Part shown: positions 23,399 through 34,478 of the stretch, piece after piece | How the letters are laid out: every line of letters begins with the position of its first letter | How positions within the stretch are numbered: the stretch's first letter is position 1 | DNA from: Cryptomeria japonica | Lineage: Eukaryota; Streptophyta; Pinopsida; Cupressales; Cupressaceae | Assembly: GCF_030272615.1 (NCBI RefSeq) | Contig: NC_081406.1 | Span: 112,561,783 to 112,625,782 of the forward strand | DNA length: 64,000 bases | Direction of reading: 5' to 3' | Notes under the pieces: model-generated | Told to the model about the DNA's origin: nothing | Databases searched by the model: none | The model's input: the letters and a program-made list of their open reading frames with translations, nothing else | Position numbers and translations under genes: made by a program

Positions 23399-25239
23399 CT
23401 ATCTAGGAGGCCCTGTCACGCCTTTGCTCTCTGTCCTTGACCCAGTCTCTCGAGATCGACTGGATCTCGATATTGTGAAACTCAGCACTTGGCGCTCCCT
23501 CGGCACCGCATCCTCATAATGCCTCATGTAGTACTCCGCCTCCTTGGCTCTCAAAGCCAGCTCTCTCAAGGTGTCTCTCATTGGGCCACATGTTGTCACT
23601 CTCTGCAAACTCCCTGCAAGCTCCTCTGCTCGACCCCAATGCTCTATCTTTGTATCCCGCTTTGTGGTCAGCTGAATAATCTGACACTGATGCACCAACA
23701 ACTGTGTTTGCAACTGCTGCACTGACAACTGCAAAGATCTAATATGTGCGTCCTCCTGATGCGTCAGAATCTGCATCTGTAGGGGTACCTATGAAGGGGT
23801 ACCCCCTGTCCCTCTACCTGTCCTCGATGCTGGTGGAGCTAAAATATTTGACCTCCTCCTCTAGGTTGATCGTCTAAAATCATCATGCCCTCCCACCACC
23901 GCTATCACCTCTCCAACTCTCTCCTCACCCCCAACTCCAATAGCCAAACCTCCTCTCCCTCTATCCACCACAACCCACCGCACTACTCTCTCAACCCATA
24001 TCCCTCTGTCACCACCATCTCCGCCCCTATCTCCTCTCCTCCCCTAATCCAATTTCCCCCTATCCCCTCACCAACCTCGGCCACCTCCTCTACCATCACC
24101 ACCATCATCCCCTCCACCATCACCACCTCCCTCATCCACCTCCTCACTAGCTTCTCCTCATCTCCCTAGCCTCTCGGGCTGATCATCCTCATCATCATCA
24201 AAAGAGGGAATCATCTTCGTTGGCTCTGATATCCTGGCCATTGCATGCGCTGCAAAGAGTACTAAAAAATCATCAGTCATCCCTGCATCCACTATCTCAG
24301 GGGCGTAGTCCCATATTTGATCGGCTAAGTGAAAGAACTCCTCAATTGTCATCGCCCTATCAATAGTGGGTCCCCACTTTGGAACATCCAGTCTCCGTTG
24401 AGCATATAAACATGCTCCCTGTGGTATCCCCTGCTATCAACCATACTACCGCAACACCCCGGCTATGCAGAAATCTCTTAATAACAAAGGGTGTCTGCCC
24501 TATCAGATATCTGGACATGTATACATAGGGCATCTCCATCCCATCCTCTGTGCATACCTCACAACCTGTTTATGGTCGCCAGGCGACCGTATCAATATCA
24601 TCCAAAACTCTCCTCCAATGCTCTAGTTTGCCCAGCTTACGTTGGACAACTATCCCTCGATATTCGTATGCATAAGTGCACCCAATAGTCCTATCTTTGT
24701 CCGCCATTGGCCTGGCTACAAGAATATGCTCTCATGCCCATACCTATAGAAGTGTAACTCCAGCAAATAGACTGTTATACCCCAAGTACACCACCTGATG
24801 CAGATCCCTATATAAGTGGGCCAGCATAGTTGACCCCCATGCAAATTGGCGACCCTATGTCACCATGTCCTCTAGGACCAACCCCCATCCTATAGCCAGT
24901 CCCTTTGACCTCCATTCGGGACATAAGAAACTACCTATGAACCCTGCCACCACTGATGGTAGAGGAGCGTAATCCAAATCTAGGAACTCCTACCAGGGGA
25001 TCTCATATTTACAAACTATATCATCCTGAAGAATCTGGAAAAGTGCCTCTATCCCACCCTCCTCATTCTGCTCATAGGGTAACAATGCACCTACCACAGG
25101 AATTCATAGAATCCGATAACAATCCTCAGGCGTTATTGTGATCTCGCCTATCACCAAATGAAAGGTGTTCATATCACTATGCCACCTCTCATCCAACGCT
25201 GTCAATAAACCCCGATTAACAATAAATCGGGGCATCTCT
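23399..25239 (-). pseudogene. Antisense plant mobile domain (PMD) gene of Gypsy-1, main part
   Basis: The minus strand reads, after the LARD-1 insertion point, MPRFIVNRGLLTALDERWHS, TFHLVIGEITITPEDCYRIL, then after stops FAWGSTMLAHLYRDLHQVV and VARP, then RRVLDDIDTVAWRP. These are hallmarks of the plant mobile domain family (MAIN/MAIL1-like, aminotransferase-like in older databases): the RW..TFHL.GE.T block, the WG...LA.LYR block and the V.W.P end. The tail has an acidic stretch (SFDDDEDDQPERL), a Gly/Arg-rich stretch and a coiled-coil-like piece at 23399-23776. Several stops break it. The N-terminal part is at 39697-39840, beyond LARD-1. Confidence 0.78.
23880..24170 (-). repeat. Low-complexity TCC/ACC-rich stretch
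   Basis: It is pyrimidine-rich on the plus strand (runs of CCTCC, CACCACC, CATCACC). On the minus strand it reads as Gly/Arg/Asp-rich protein sequence with stops, within the tail of the antisense gene. Confidence 0.7.
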
Positions 25240-26056
25240 TGTTAGGGGTCCCACAGATACTGAGAGGGGGGGGTGAATTAGTATCTAACCGGTAATAAGA
25301 ATTTCTTAAGTTAAAACATGCAGAACATAATATAATAGAGTACCGGTATGCAAGAAATAATGCAATAAACAGAATCAAGAATATCCACATGAAAAGTACA
25401 CCATAACACAAGATGTTAACGAGGAAACCGGGTGTGGGAAAAACCTCGGTGGGATTTGTGACCCACAATATTCATTCACTGGCCAATAAGAGAATATTAC
25501 TTACAATAGGGGCCTGCACATGCAGGAAGGCCAACTGCCTAGAGCTCACTGCTCAATGGGAAGCCACACTGACTTACAATAAAGATTATACTAATCTAAT
25601 GACTTGTACTGCTTTACAATAGAATCTTCAATGCCAGATTCAATATCAGTTCCTGCTCTATTCTTTACATATACCCTTGACCTATATTTTGCACATTAGG
25701 TCTGCCTAATATTTTCCTTAATGCTATTTCATCACTCCTACAAATGTCTACAATGATCTCCTTTATATATAAGAGTCATTTTACAATCTGCCAAGTCGGC
25801 TTACAATAATAAACAAAATATTACATAACAAAAATCCTATTGGCCTCTGTGTCGGTATACATGTTTTCTTCTGTGTCGGTGCCGGTGTCCTAAGTGTCGG
25901 TGTAGAGTGTGATCTGCTGATGTCGGTGCACTATCTTGTCGGTGTAATGCTTTGTCGGTATAATGTCTTGCCGATGCCATAGGATTGCAAGGTTGCCATA
26001 AATGACAAAACCTTCAATCACATACAATGTCTCATTGGAGTGTGCATATGCCAACA
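25240..26056 (-). repeat. LARD-1 3' LTR
   Basis: The plus-strand edges are TGTTAGGGGTCCC and CATATGCCAACA. The G-run block (ACTGAGAGGGGGGGG) lies next to the outer edge. On the minus strand a TATATATAAAG box is at 25761-25771. The U3 part is rich in CCGGTG/GTCGGTG phrases. Confidence 0.93.
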
Positions 26057-26227
26057 ATCTCCCCCTTTGGCATTGATGGCAACACCCACGAGAAATTTCA
26101 AAAAGTATCCAAAAATGTGTAGTCCAAAAATGTTACCAAAAAGAATGTTTACCAAAAATGTGAGAGCTCCCCCTGAGCATATGATTCCTGTGTTTTGAAT
26201 TTTCTCATCCCACTACTCCCCCTTTGG
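26057..26227 (-). other. LARD-1 polypurine tracts
   Basis: The terminal tract at 26057-26070 (minus strand CCAAAGGGGGAGAT) abuts the LTR; a second, CCAAAGGGGGAGTAG, is at 26213-26227. Arrangement and sequence match those of Copia-1. Confidence 0.75.
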
Positions 26228-26411
26228 CACCAATGACAAAGGTTGTCAAGATGTCAGTAGAGTTTGTAGTTTCATCTATCCATATCCTCAACCTTGTAGC
26301 TGGGTAGTTATTATCTGAAAAAAGATCTCCCAAAATTAAGTTTATACTATCCATAAACTTCTAACTATCCTTTATTGTTGTCTCAGTTATCTTCACTGTA
26401 CCGGTGAGATG

Positions 26412-29400
26412 CTACAAATGCTCTGCCGGTGTTTTGCTTCCCTGTGTTAATGCCTCAGAAATTTCCTTCCGCAGAGATGCTAAATAGTCCAATCTTGGAC
26501 TTAGTTTAGATCTCAAATGTTTTTCCTTGTTTATTACTCTTTCTTTCTCCCTTTCTAATTTGAGTAGTTCTTCCTCAAAATTTGCTATCTTCTCTTCAAA
26601 AACTGATAATGAATCAGGTGAGTTGACAAAGTTGTCTGCAAGTTTATTTATCTCATCCTGTGCCTTGCTTATTTTCTTGTCAATATCTATAGTCAAAAAG
26701 TTTGTTTTACATGTATCTTTATACAGATTTTTGTATTCTTTCAACAAACTACATAGTTCCGGTAGAAGTGTGTCAAAATCTCTGTTACACTTCTTTATTT
26801 CCTCATCAAAGAATTTTTGTTTTTCAATTTGTACCTTATCCTTTACTGACTCTTCCTCTATTTTCTCAATATTTTCAGAGATATATTTACACAATGTATC
26901 CAATTGTCCTAAAGAATCTTTATTATCTATATTATAGTTGGGAGCTATTACCATCAAAATTGGTATGGAATCATCAATTGCCTTATAAGCCTGTGAGTTG
27001 TAGTCAGTTATTTTCTTGATAGAATCAAGTAATACCTCAGTCACATTTGTTGATTTGAATACTGATGATGATCCAACAATTTGAGTACTGGTGGAAGTAA
27101 CCATGCTTGTATTGACCTCTGGTAGGTCAGTTTGTGTCTGCATTTCTTTAAGCACTGGTTTTCCTACTTCACTAGTTACCGGTGGCACTGTTTCCTTATG
27201 TACCTGTTCCGGTTGATGTTGTTCCGGAGCCTTTAGCTCTATTGGTTTCTCTATATGTTGTGTTGTCTCTGTCTGTGACTCAGTCTCTGCCTTTTTCTTT
27301 GTATCTTCTGTCAGTTTCTCTATTTCCCCTGCTACCTGAGGCTCATTTGCCATATCTGACTTATTAGTTGTATCTTTATCTACTATTATGTTGATCTTCT
27401 GAGTATCAACATTTGCAGTATATAGGACTTCAGAATTAGGATTGTTATCCTCTACATCCATACTTTCTGCTACCAGTTGATCTTTAGTAGTTTTTGTTTT
27501 CACCAGTGGAGGTAGGTTGTCTTTAATTTTGATGCTTGGTGGTCCACCAACTTTACCTTTCCCCTTGTCTCTATCTTTCTGATATACATTTATAGGTTTA
27601 GGTTTCCTGTACTCTTCTTGTTTTTCTTTGTCAACCAGGAATATATCCCATCCATCTTCTATTTCCTCTGTCACTTCATTAACTCTTCCTGCCATTAGTG
27701 AAATATGTCGGTGTGCAGTAGAGAATACTGACCGGTTTGCTTGAGCAATCAAATCATCAATTTCCTTTGGAGAGTTTACCAGATATACAAGAAGTAGCTT
27801 CTCTATTTTTATTTTCTTATCTAATTCTATCACTTCTTGCCTTCTGGCCTCAAGTCTTTTGAATAAATCATCAAAAATTTCATTTGCTACTTCCATCAAA
27901 AATTTCTTGTACATGTCCATATGCAATATAACACTGTTCTCAACTTGCTCTTTCTCATCAGCAGTTAGAGTGTCATAAATTTTCTCTATGTTTTTCAGTT
28001 TTCCTTCCTCTGTGATTTCATTTAGCATTATATCAAGAGGGGCCAAGTCTTTGTTTGTCCTTTTCTTCTTCTTAGGTGTCAGCTTTTTCTTTGGTGTGGC
28101 CTTTCTAACTGGAGATCTCACTGCTTGTTGCTTTTGCCTTGTTCTTCTAGGTGAAGGAGTGGTTGTTGGTGAGGGATCTCTTCTTCTTACAACTCTTTTA
28201 AAAGTTGCTAGCATGTCACCTTCTGAAGAAGTACCTACCGGTGACAGGTGAGTTTCAGGTTGTGGAGCTGCCAACTCATCCTCTGTTATGTCGGTTTTCT
28301 TCAATACATCTTCCTTAATGGCTTTTGCTTGCCTGGATCCTTTCCTTACAAATGCCTCAACCTTCTTTACTCTTTTCTTTGATTGTATTTGGCTTTCTAT
28401 AGTCTCAACACTACCAAATACTTCTTCCTTAGGTTCATTGGGGGCTTCCAGAAGTGCTTTAGCATATGTTTCAACTATGTGGTCATCTGTTTCATAGCCC
28501 ATCTCAGTTACCCAATTTGTCCTTGGGATGACCGCTTCCATCCAGATTTCATCTTTCTTAATAACAAAGCATATGTCATCTTTGTTTTTGTCTACTATTT
28601 TCTGAGATAACCTTATTCATTTCTTCATTTTGGTCTTTAATGCTTGGAAAAAGTCATGAATATTGTTCTCCTTGTTCTCACCCATGTTATTGAACAGTTC
28701 AGTCAATTGTTTTCCTACCGGTATGTCATATCCAAGTTCTTTGTAACCTATACCAGGAACCTGTTTTTCTATGTGTAGCATTAGGCATACTAACAGATTT
28801 CCAAATCTGAAAGTTCCTTTCTTGTCCTTCTTGATTTTTCCAAGGTTGTCAATTAGTTCATCCTTTAACCATTCACAGATGTCAATTTTTGCATTGTCTG
28901 TTACCATATCACAAGCACTCTTAATGCATAAACTTGAAACTGAGTTAAGTCTATTAGCATGAGTGGCTTTATAACCTAATATCATATTGATGAATCTCAC
29001 ATTGATATCTTTTACATCATTAAACCTTAAAGATCTCTTGTTGAATGTTGCACCAGTTAGGTCAATAACTAGGTCATTTGGAACCTTCTTGTTTTTATCA
29101 GGTCTCTTACCAGTGGTCGGTAACCCTATGACAACTTTCACAACTTCCTTGGTGATCTTATGGATTGGATCTAACCAAAAAAAATTTGAACTCTGCTTAA
29201 AACTATCCTAATCACATCCTTAGGGAATTCAGGAATGCTAAGGTTTCTGTAAATCCTAGGGTTTCAATAATCTTGTGTTCATCTTTAATATTGTTAGTAT
29301 CATCACATATTACAGTTTTATACATGGTTTTAATTTCCTCATCTCCTAACTCTTCAATGTTGTAGTGGATGTACATTCTAGGGTCTTCAGCATATACAAC

Positions 29401-29544
29401 TCCTTTAGGGATTTGAGAAAAAGAACCTAAGGTATCATCCTTCTTTACTATCTTGGGAACTAACTAAAATACGAGCCTAGGTCTTTTAATTACTTCAACA
29501 ATAGTAGGGTTTGCTATGTATTCAATTGCAGAGGTGGAGGCCAT
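26412..29544 (-). pseudogene. LARD-1 ORF2, large protein of unknown function
   Basis: I do not recognise the family. Start taken at ATG 29544 (MASTSAIEYIANP), matching the start in LARD-2. N-terminal region: a conserved globular-looking segment (KVVIGLPTTG, NVRFINMILGYKATHANRLN, FRFGNLLVCLMLHIEKQVPG). Middle: a strongly basic Ser/Pro/Lys segment at about 28050-28200 (PSPRRTRQKQQ, TPKKKLTPKKKKR), a likely nucleic-acid-binding or nuclear-targeting region. Next, helical and acidic parts and KGKGKVGGPPSIKIKDNLPP. The C-terminal ~250 residues are heptad-rich, probably coiled coil. Breaks: TAG near 29464, a 4-bp deletion near 29180, TGA at 28617 and TAG at 26412. The piece 26412-28541 alone is 709 codons. 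No polymerase or protease motif is present. Confidence 0.75.
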
Positions 29545-29997
29545 GATTAAATACCTTTTACTGCCTTGAGTGGATGATTGCTTGGAGTGTGTTTGCTTCT
29601 TGCTCGAAATGCCTTAGCTCGGAATCTTTGCACTCTCTGAAAATTTGAAATCACGGTGAAATGAAATGGAGCCAAAACCTTACTTTTATAATGTCTTTTC
29701 GCCATCTACCACTTTAATTGCATGTCGGTTAAGTATTCACTTAACATTGTTTGTCGGTAATAAGTAATTTTCAACTTCTTATCTCTAACCGAGGGAATAA
29801 TTAGCACCTGTCATTAGATTGCCAAACCCTCAAGGAAATTTTCTTCAATTAGATGAAGAACTTCCTATCGGTGGAGCACTGCTCTGTCCTGCCAGTGAAG
29901 CATCACTTTGTCCTACTGATGAAGCATTGGTTGGTTCTACCGGTGGAGAAGTATTCCCAATATTTGGATTAGCTTTTCTAATCCATTGTTTTGAGAA
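29545..29997 (-). other. LARD-1 spacer between ORF1 and ORF2
   Basis: The spacer includes the 3' extension of ORF1 as judged from LARD-2, where ORF1 runs about 50 codons further. Here a GAA-to-TAA change ends ORF1 at 29998. The extension holds short repeats around GGTGGAGCA/GGTGAAGCA, encoding Pro/Ala/Ser-type residues. Confidence 0.55.
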
Positions 29998-31002
29998 TTA
30001 TTGCTTAACCTCCTCAACTTTTTCTTTACCTTTCAAGCTAGCACTTTTGTTGTCTACCGGTGTTCCTTTACTTTTACAAAATTTAGAAATATGCCCAATC
30101 TTGTTACATGCATAACAAGTTACATTATTCTTCTGAATAACTTTCCCATAACCTATGCCGGTTTGTGGTCTGCATTGATTTGATAAATGTCCAAATCTTC
30201 CACAAACATAACATCTCACATTCATTCTACAGTTTTCAGAGTTGTGACCAACTTTGTTGCATTTTGAACATTGACCGGTGGGTGTATTGATATTCTGATA
30301 ATTCCTAGATCTACATTCATTTGCTCTATGACCATACTTATTACAGTTAAAACATTTTCCATTGAATTTATAAGCATTAGGTTGTCTTACCGGTTTGCTG
30401 TGATCCTGAGTATTTGTAGTAACAGAGCTTTCACCAACTTCAAAGCCAATTCCAGAAGTGTCACCTTTAGGTTTTTTATTCTTCAGCAAGGTACCAAGTT
30501 CCTCTGAGCTTTTCTTGAATTTTTCTTTGTGTTGATTTGCAGTTTCCAGTTCTCTTTCCAAGATTTCTTTTTGTCTCATCAGTTCATTTGAGTCATTCTG
30601 AGTATGCATCAGATCTATCTTCAACATGTCATTTTCATAGCTAAGTCTTGTGTTCTCATTTGCTGCATCACTTAGTCTTCTGGTCAATTCTTCTTCATTC
30701 TTCTTCCTATCCTCAATCTCTTTGCAAAATCTCATAGTCACATCCTGCATTTCATTTTTTGTTGTCATGATCTCTTGTTTCAACTTGCTTATCATATCAT
30801 TAAGTGATTCCTTTTCATCATTTTCATTTTGCAATTTTTCACAAAGTTCTCTTCTCTTATTTCTTGCAACAGTAAAAATTTTTTGAAGTGCCTGAATGAT
30901 ATCCTGAGCAGCTCTTAAATCATCTTCTAATTTGATATTTTTCAATTTCTCTGCATCATAGTCTGTAAGAGCTCCTTCAAGTTGCTTCATCAGATTTTCC
31001 AT
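29998..31002 (-). CDS. LARD-1 ORF1: coiled-coil protein with four CCHC zinc knuckles (gag-like)
   Basis: The open frame extends to 31029, but the first ATG is at 31002 (MENLMKQLEGALTDYD), so I start there. In full-frame numbering the first ~185 residues are charged and heptad-rich, a likely long coiled coil. Four CX2CX4HX4C knuckles follow: CFNCNKYGHRANEC (226-239), CSKCNKVGHNSENC (254-267), CYVCGRFGHLSNQC (273-286) and CYACNKIGHISKFC (305-318). This composition suggests RNA or single-strand DNA binding and self-association, a gag-like role. Copia gags in this window have one knuckle and a UBN2 core, so this is not simply their gag. The end is premature relative to LARD-2. It starts about 60 bases inside the primer-binding site. 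Confidence 0.85.
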   Translation of the reverse strand: MENLMKQLEGALTDYDAEKLKNIKLEDDLRAAQDIIQALQKIFTVARNKRRELCEKLQNENDEKESLNDMISKLKQEIMTTKNEMQDVTMRFCKEIEDRKKNEEELTRRLSDAANENTRLSYENDMLKIDLMHTQNDSNELMRQKEILERELETANQHKEKFKKSSEELGTLLKNKKPKGDTSGIGFEVGESSVTTNTQDHSKPVRQPNAYKFNGKCFNCNKYGHRANECRSRNYQNINTPTGQCSKCNKVGHNSENCRMNVRCYVCGRFGHLSNQCRPQTGIGYGKVIQKNNVTCYACNKIGHISKFCKSKGTPVDNKSASLKGKEKVEEVKQ

Positions 31003-31059
31003 CTTTACCGGTGTCAAGATCTTCCTCAAGTTGTTAGGCTTCTGAAAATAGAGGACCAG

Positions 31060-31071
31060 GCTCTGATAGCA
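31060..31071 (-). other. LARD-1 primer-binding site (one mutation)
   Basis: The minus strand reads TTGCTATCAGAGCC next to the LTR, against TTGGTATCAGAGCC in LARD-2: the initiator tRNA-Met site with one changed base. Confidence 0.8.
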
Positions 31072-31073
31072 AT

Positions 31074-31170
31074 TGTTAGGGGTCCCACAGATACTGAGAG
31101 GGGGGGATGAATCAATATCTAACCGGTAATAAGAATTTCTTAAGTTAAAACATGCAAAACATAATATAAT
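31074..31170 (-). repeat. LARD-1 5' LTR, inner part
   Basis: It matches 25240-25336 of the 3' LTR and stops at ATAAT (31166-31170), where Gypsy-2 inserted. It resumes at 38972. Confidence 0.92.
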
Positions 31171-31546
31171 TGTAAAGTGGAAAATCGCGATGGAACCCTA
31201 GTTGCTCTCCCCTCTTCCAACTCCAAGGAGAGAGAAGGGAGATTCACTCTAGGGTTGATGGTTTTCACTTAGGGGAGAGACTTTACATTCAAAAGAGGGG
31301 TTGAAACCCACAAGATCCAATCCCACGCAATGCAAGATTGGATGCTAAATGAGTTTCAAGGGTTATGACAGCAGGGCTACCCTCTTTTGTAAAGAATGTG
31401 CATAAAAGAATTAAGCTAGGAATGCGTAGAAAGTGAGAAAGATTCGCTTATAAACTGAGATAGGAATACAGTATGAAGCTGCGGACCTGGAATTAGCAGC
31501 AAAATGTCGATACGGCGCTGTCCTGCAAATTTGAGCGAAAGTTGCC

Positions 31547-31575
31547 GGGACGATGGCGCCCGAGCGCCACGGTCC
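31547..31575 (-). other. GC-rich hairpin in Gypsy-2 3' LTR
   Basis: An inverted repeat with arms TGGCGC/GCGCCA, extended outward by GGAC/GTCC, around a CCGA loop. A closely related hairpin sits twice in the leader (36688-36720 and 37310-37342) and once in the other LTR (38120-38146). Confidence 0.75.
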
Positions 31576-32170
31576 TCCGAAAAATCCGCGAAACGAAGGG
31601 GGATCTGTTCGTCTCTGCACAAGGATTCTAGATCTTCAATTTCAGCCGCGTACCTGCAACCTACACACAGAAAAGCGAAGACGATTGGGGGGTTAGGGAT
31701 TAGGGGTTTGCCTTTAGGTCAAACCCCGGTTTTGGAATTAACCAAGAAAAGAGCAATGCTGTAAATGTAAATGTCTGTAATGTAAAACAAGTACTAATAC
31801 CTTGTTGTAAGGATGTTTGTATCCTTATGTGCGAAGGTATAGATGTTGTATGTTGTAGTAGTATGTTGTAAGTGATCTCCTCTTCAATGGTTGAATCCTT
31901 GTCTTGAATGCAACACTTAGCCTTGAATGGAGACTTGAAATGATCAATTGCTTGAAGGAATGCTTGAATGCTTGAGTATAGTTTCCACGCTTTTTCCGTC
32001 ATGTATGTATCTCTCCCAAATGAGAGAGGAAAATGTAGTTTATATACTTGTCATTTAGGGCTGATAGACTGATTTTCCCAACCTTAGGCCGACCAGGAAA
32101 GATAATTTTCCAATTTGCAAACATAAAGACCCGAAGTCCAAAAGAGACCGGGCCCAAAATAGGACCCAGG

Positions 32171-32227
32171 GACCAGGGCACTGGGCGCCCTGGTCCTGAA
32201 GGACCAGGGCACTGGGCGCTCTGGTCC
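32171..32227 (-). other. Two adjacent GC-rich hairpins in Gypsy-2 LTR U3
   Basis: Two consecutive units, 32171-32196 and 32201-32227, each pair ACCAGGGC/GGACCAG with GCCCTGGT/CTGGTCC around a short GGGC-containing loop. The pair is repeated in the 5' LTR at about 38743-38799. It lies about 170-230 bp from the LTR start. Confidence 0.7.
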
Positions 32228-32399
32228 CACCTCCTGGGACAGCAGGGTGTAAAGGAGGTTCAGGCCAGGGTGCAAGAAAATGCAGTTTTCAGCGTCATAA
32301 TCAGGTTTCGGGGTCTCCATTCAGGTTGCGTGTTGCGTCGCCATCGTGAAGACCGAAATGCAGTCGAAATTGCAAGTGTCGCAATTTTAGGACGCTACA

Positions 32400-32420
32400 T
32401 TTAGCCCCCACTTTAGTGGG
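32400..32420 (-). other. Gypsy-2 polypurine tract
   Basis: The minus strand reads ACTAAAGTGGGGGCTAAA immediately before the 3' LTR, a typical gypsy plus-strand primer region. Confidence 0.8.
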
Positions 32421-33191
32421 AGTATGTATGCTCATACTTTGATAAAGTACAAGGAAACAACATTGAAAGACTTTCACCACGTCAAGGAGGCAAGATACAC
32501 CAAGCCCCCAGTGGACTAAGGATCTTACGACTTCGATTGACAAAGTAAAAGGGAAGATCACGAGGGAGAACCATGACTGTCAGTAGTAAGGTTCCCTCAC
32601 TATGAGTCATGCAAGAAAGATATCAAAAATTTTCAAGGCAAGGTTAAATTTGCCAAGAAATTTTCAAGTATCTTGAAAAGATATGAACGGGATGTATGCC
32701 CCCCTACGTTAAAGCGATCGCGCACGCCTCACCGGGGGTGATTGCTTTAAGGTAGTGATACATATAAGAAAATGAAAAAGGGAAAGGAGCACGTTATCAC
32801 AAGGATTTAGCCCCCAAGTGTGAGATAAGCCCAAGGATAATAGACACAAAAGACAAAGCACAAGGTGACTTCGCTTTCCTCGGGGTCAGTATGCTGTATG
32901 ATAATTCATGTATATATATCATATGTATGTATGCATAATTGTTCTTCATTCCCCAATCAAGGAAGGTCACCTAGAAGAAGGGAACACATGTATCTTTTGA
33001 GTCAACATGAGAGAGACCAAAAGAGATCTCAATGCTTTGCATCGTCCTCAAGTAGACAACACCAAGGACAACAAATAGAAGAATGAGAATAACGTATAGA
33101 AGAAGTAACACAAGAGAGGAGGAGAGAATCTGCTATGCTAATGTAACTAGTCTAGCACGTCATCTACCCCCCGATCTTGCTGATCAATGTT
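32421..33191 (-). other. Gypsy-2 3' untranslated region
   Basis: No protein motif is found. An inverted repeat, TTAAAGCGATC (32709-32719) with GATTGCTTTAA (32740-32750), can form an 11-bp stem with one mismatch. Confidence 0.55.
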
Positions 33192-34478
33192 TCAGGAAGG
33201 TAGGGAACACGCTAGAGGAGGAACATCCAACACAGCAGATGGAGCTATCACAAGATCCAAACAAGGGCTATGTTCATATCCCAAGCCACATTGTTCTTGT
33301 CTAGGAGCTAGGATAAGTGCTTTAGAAAATTCATTAGATAAATGGTTATCAATATCAACAAGTTCATATTCACTATCAGAAGCAAGAGAAGTAGCATTTT
33401 CATCTATATCGTCATCAAGATTTATAAAAATAGGATCTTTAACTCGCACAGGATCAAGACCATCATGCATCTTATGTTTAGGAGATTTCAGCTCAATCGT
33501 CGGCTGAGGAGAAAATGGAATAATGCTTGTTGAAGGTGTTTTTGGGGATTGCGAAGTTTGAGAAGCAGCTGCCTGAGCTCTAAGACGATGCTTTTGTCGG
33601 CGTTCACGTGCAGAACGATTTCGTCTAGTCTTAGTAGGAAGTTGAGAAGATTGAGGAGGAGGAATGTTTTCATCCTTATCACTTGGGTGTTTAGGTTGTG
33701 GTCTCTTAGGCTGGATAATAGGAGAAGAAGAAGGTCTCTTCTCTCTATAAAAAGAAGGAGGAGGGACTGCTCCATATAAAGGAGGAATTTTTGGTTTAGG
33801 AAGGAGACCAAGTCCATCATGACGAGGAGGGATAGGTCTACTTTTAGGAAGTTTATTAGATATAGCCATAGTCACATCCATAGGGATGGGTTGGGAATCT
33901 TCTTGAGGAAAGACATTAGTTTTATCTTTCAAAGGAAGAACTTCCTTCTCAAGAACGATAGGAATGTCAAGTTTGGGTGTTCTAGGTTCACTTAGAGATA
34001 GGATCATATCTGTTTTCCACTTTTGATAAGATTTAAAAAGATGATCACTTCGCGGAGGAAGAGACTGGAATTGTTTAGGCCAAAAGTAATCAATAGGAAC
34101 GCTAGAAGTTCTTTCAGCTGGTTTAAAGAGACTATGATTGACAGTAACAACTTCACCATTATGGGGAAATTTCAAACACTTATGAATAGGAGAAGCAATA
34201 GCTTTCATGGAAGATAGCCAAGGATAGCCAAGCTTCACACGAAATTGTTCGGAAGATGGAATAATAGCAAAGTTCACATCAAGGGATTTGTTATGGACCT
34301 TAATAGGCAATGTAATAGAACCAATTGCAGGAGAAGAAAATGCATCAAATAGTTTCACAATCACATCTGTTTTGTCATATATCACTTGATTCAATTGCAA
34401 AGTAAAAAGAAATTCTTCAGTAATAACATTAACCATGCACGAAGGATCAATAAGCACTCCACGGCAAGGCTTTTGCAA
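33192..34478 (-). pseudogene. Gypsy-2 aspartic protease with Pro-rich tail
   Basis: A 428-codon frame overlaps the end of gag by about 30 bases in the +1 frame. The N-terminal ~130 residues look like a gypsy aspartic protease: GVLIDPSCMVNVITEEFL in place of the usual D-[ST]-G or D-G-G active site, and VKLGYPWLSSMKAIASP as the C-terminal hallmark. The D-P-S sequence may mean a weakened or lost activity. The rest is Pro/Ser/Lys-rich, with a basic stretch (TRRNRSARERRQKHRLR) and an acidic end, and no RT motif. There is no own ATG at the overlap (the first codon is TTG), so it is made by frameshifting or a one-base change has split it from gag. Confidence 0.75.

Larger units (their letters stand above)
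31171..32399 (-). repeat. Gypsy-2 3' LTR
   Basis: On the minus strand it begins TGTAGCGTCC and ends CACTTTACA. It contains hairpin-forming blocks at 31547-31575 and 32171-32227. The plus-strand open frames inside it are repeated in both LTRs and are not genes. Confidence 0.95.

Noticed and set aside
23489-24169. Plus-strand Ser/Pro/Thr-rich ORFs
   Set aside because: Shadow of the Gly/Arg/Asp-rich tail of the antisense PMD gene; low complexity only.
26527-28610. Plus-strand hydrophobic ORFs resembling membrane proteins
   Set aside because: Shadows of the Lys/Glu-rich ORF2 on the opposite strand, where AAG and GAA codons read as Leu, Phe and Ser.
31504-32404. Plus- and minus-strand ORFs in the 31.4-32.5 kb region, repeated at 38.0-39.0 kb
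   Set aside because: They lie inside the two Gypsy-2 LTRs, have no motif, and are duplicated only because the LTRs are.
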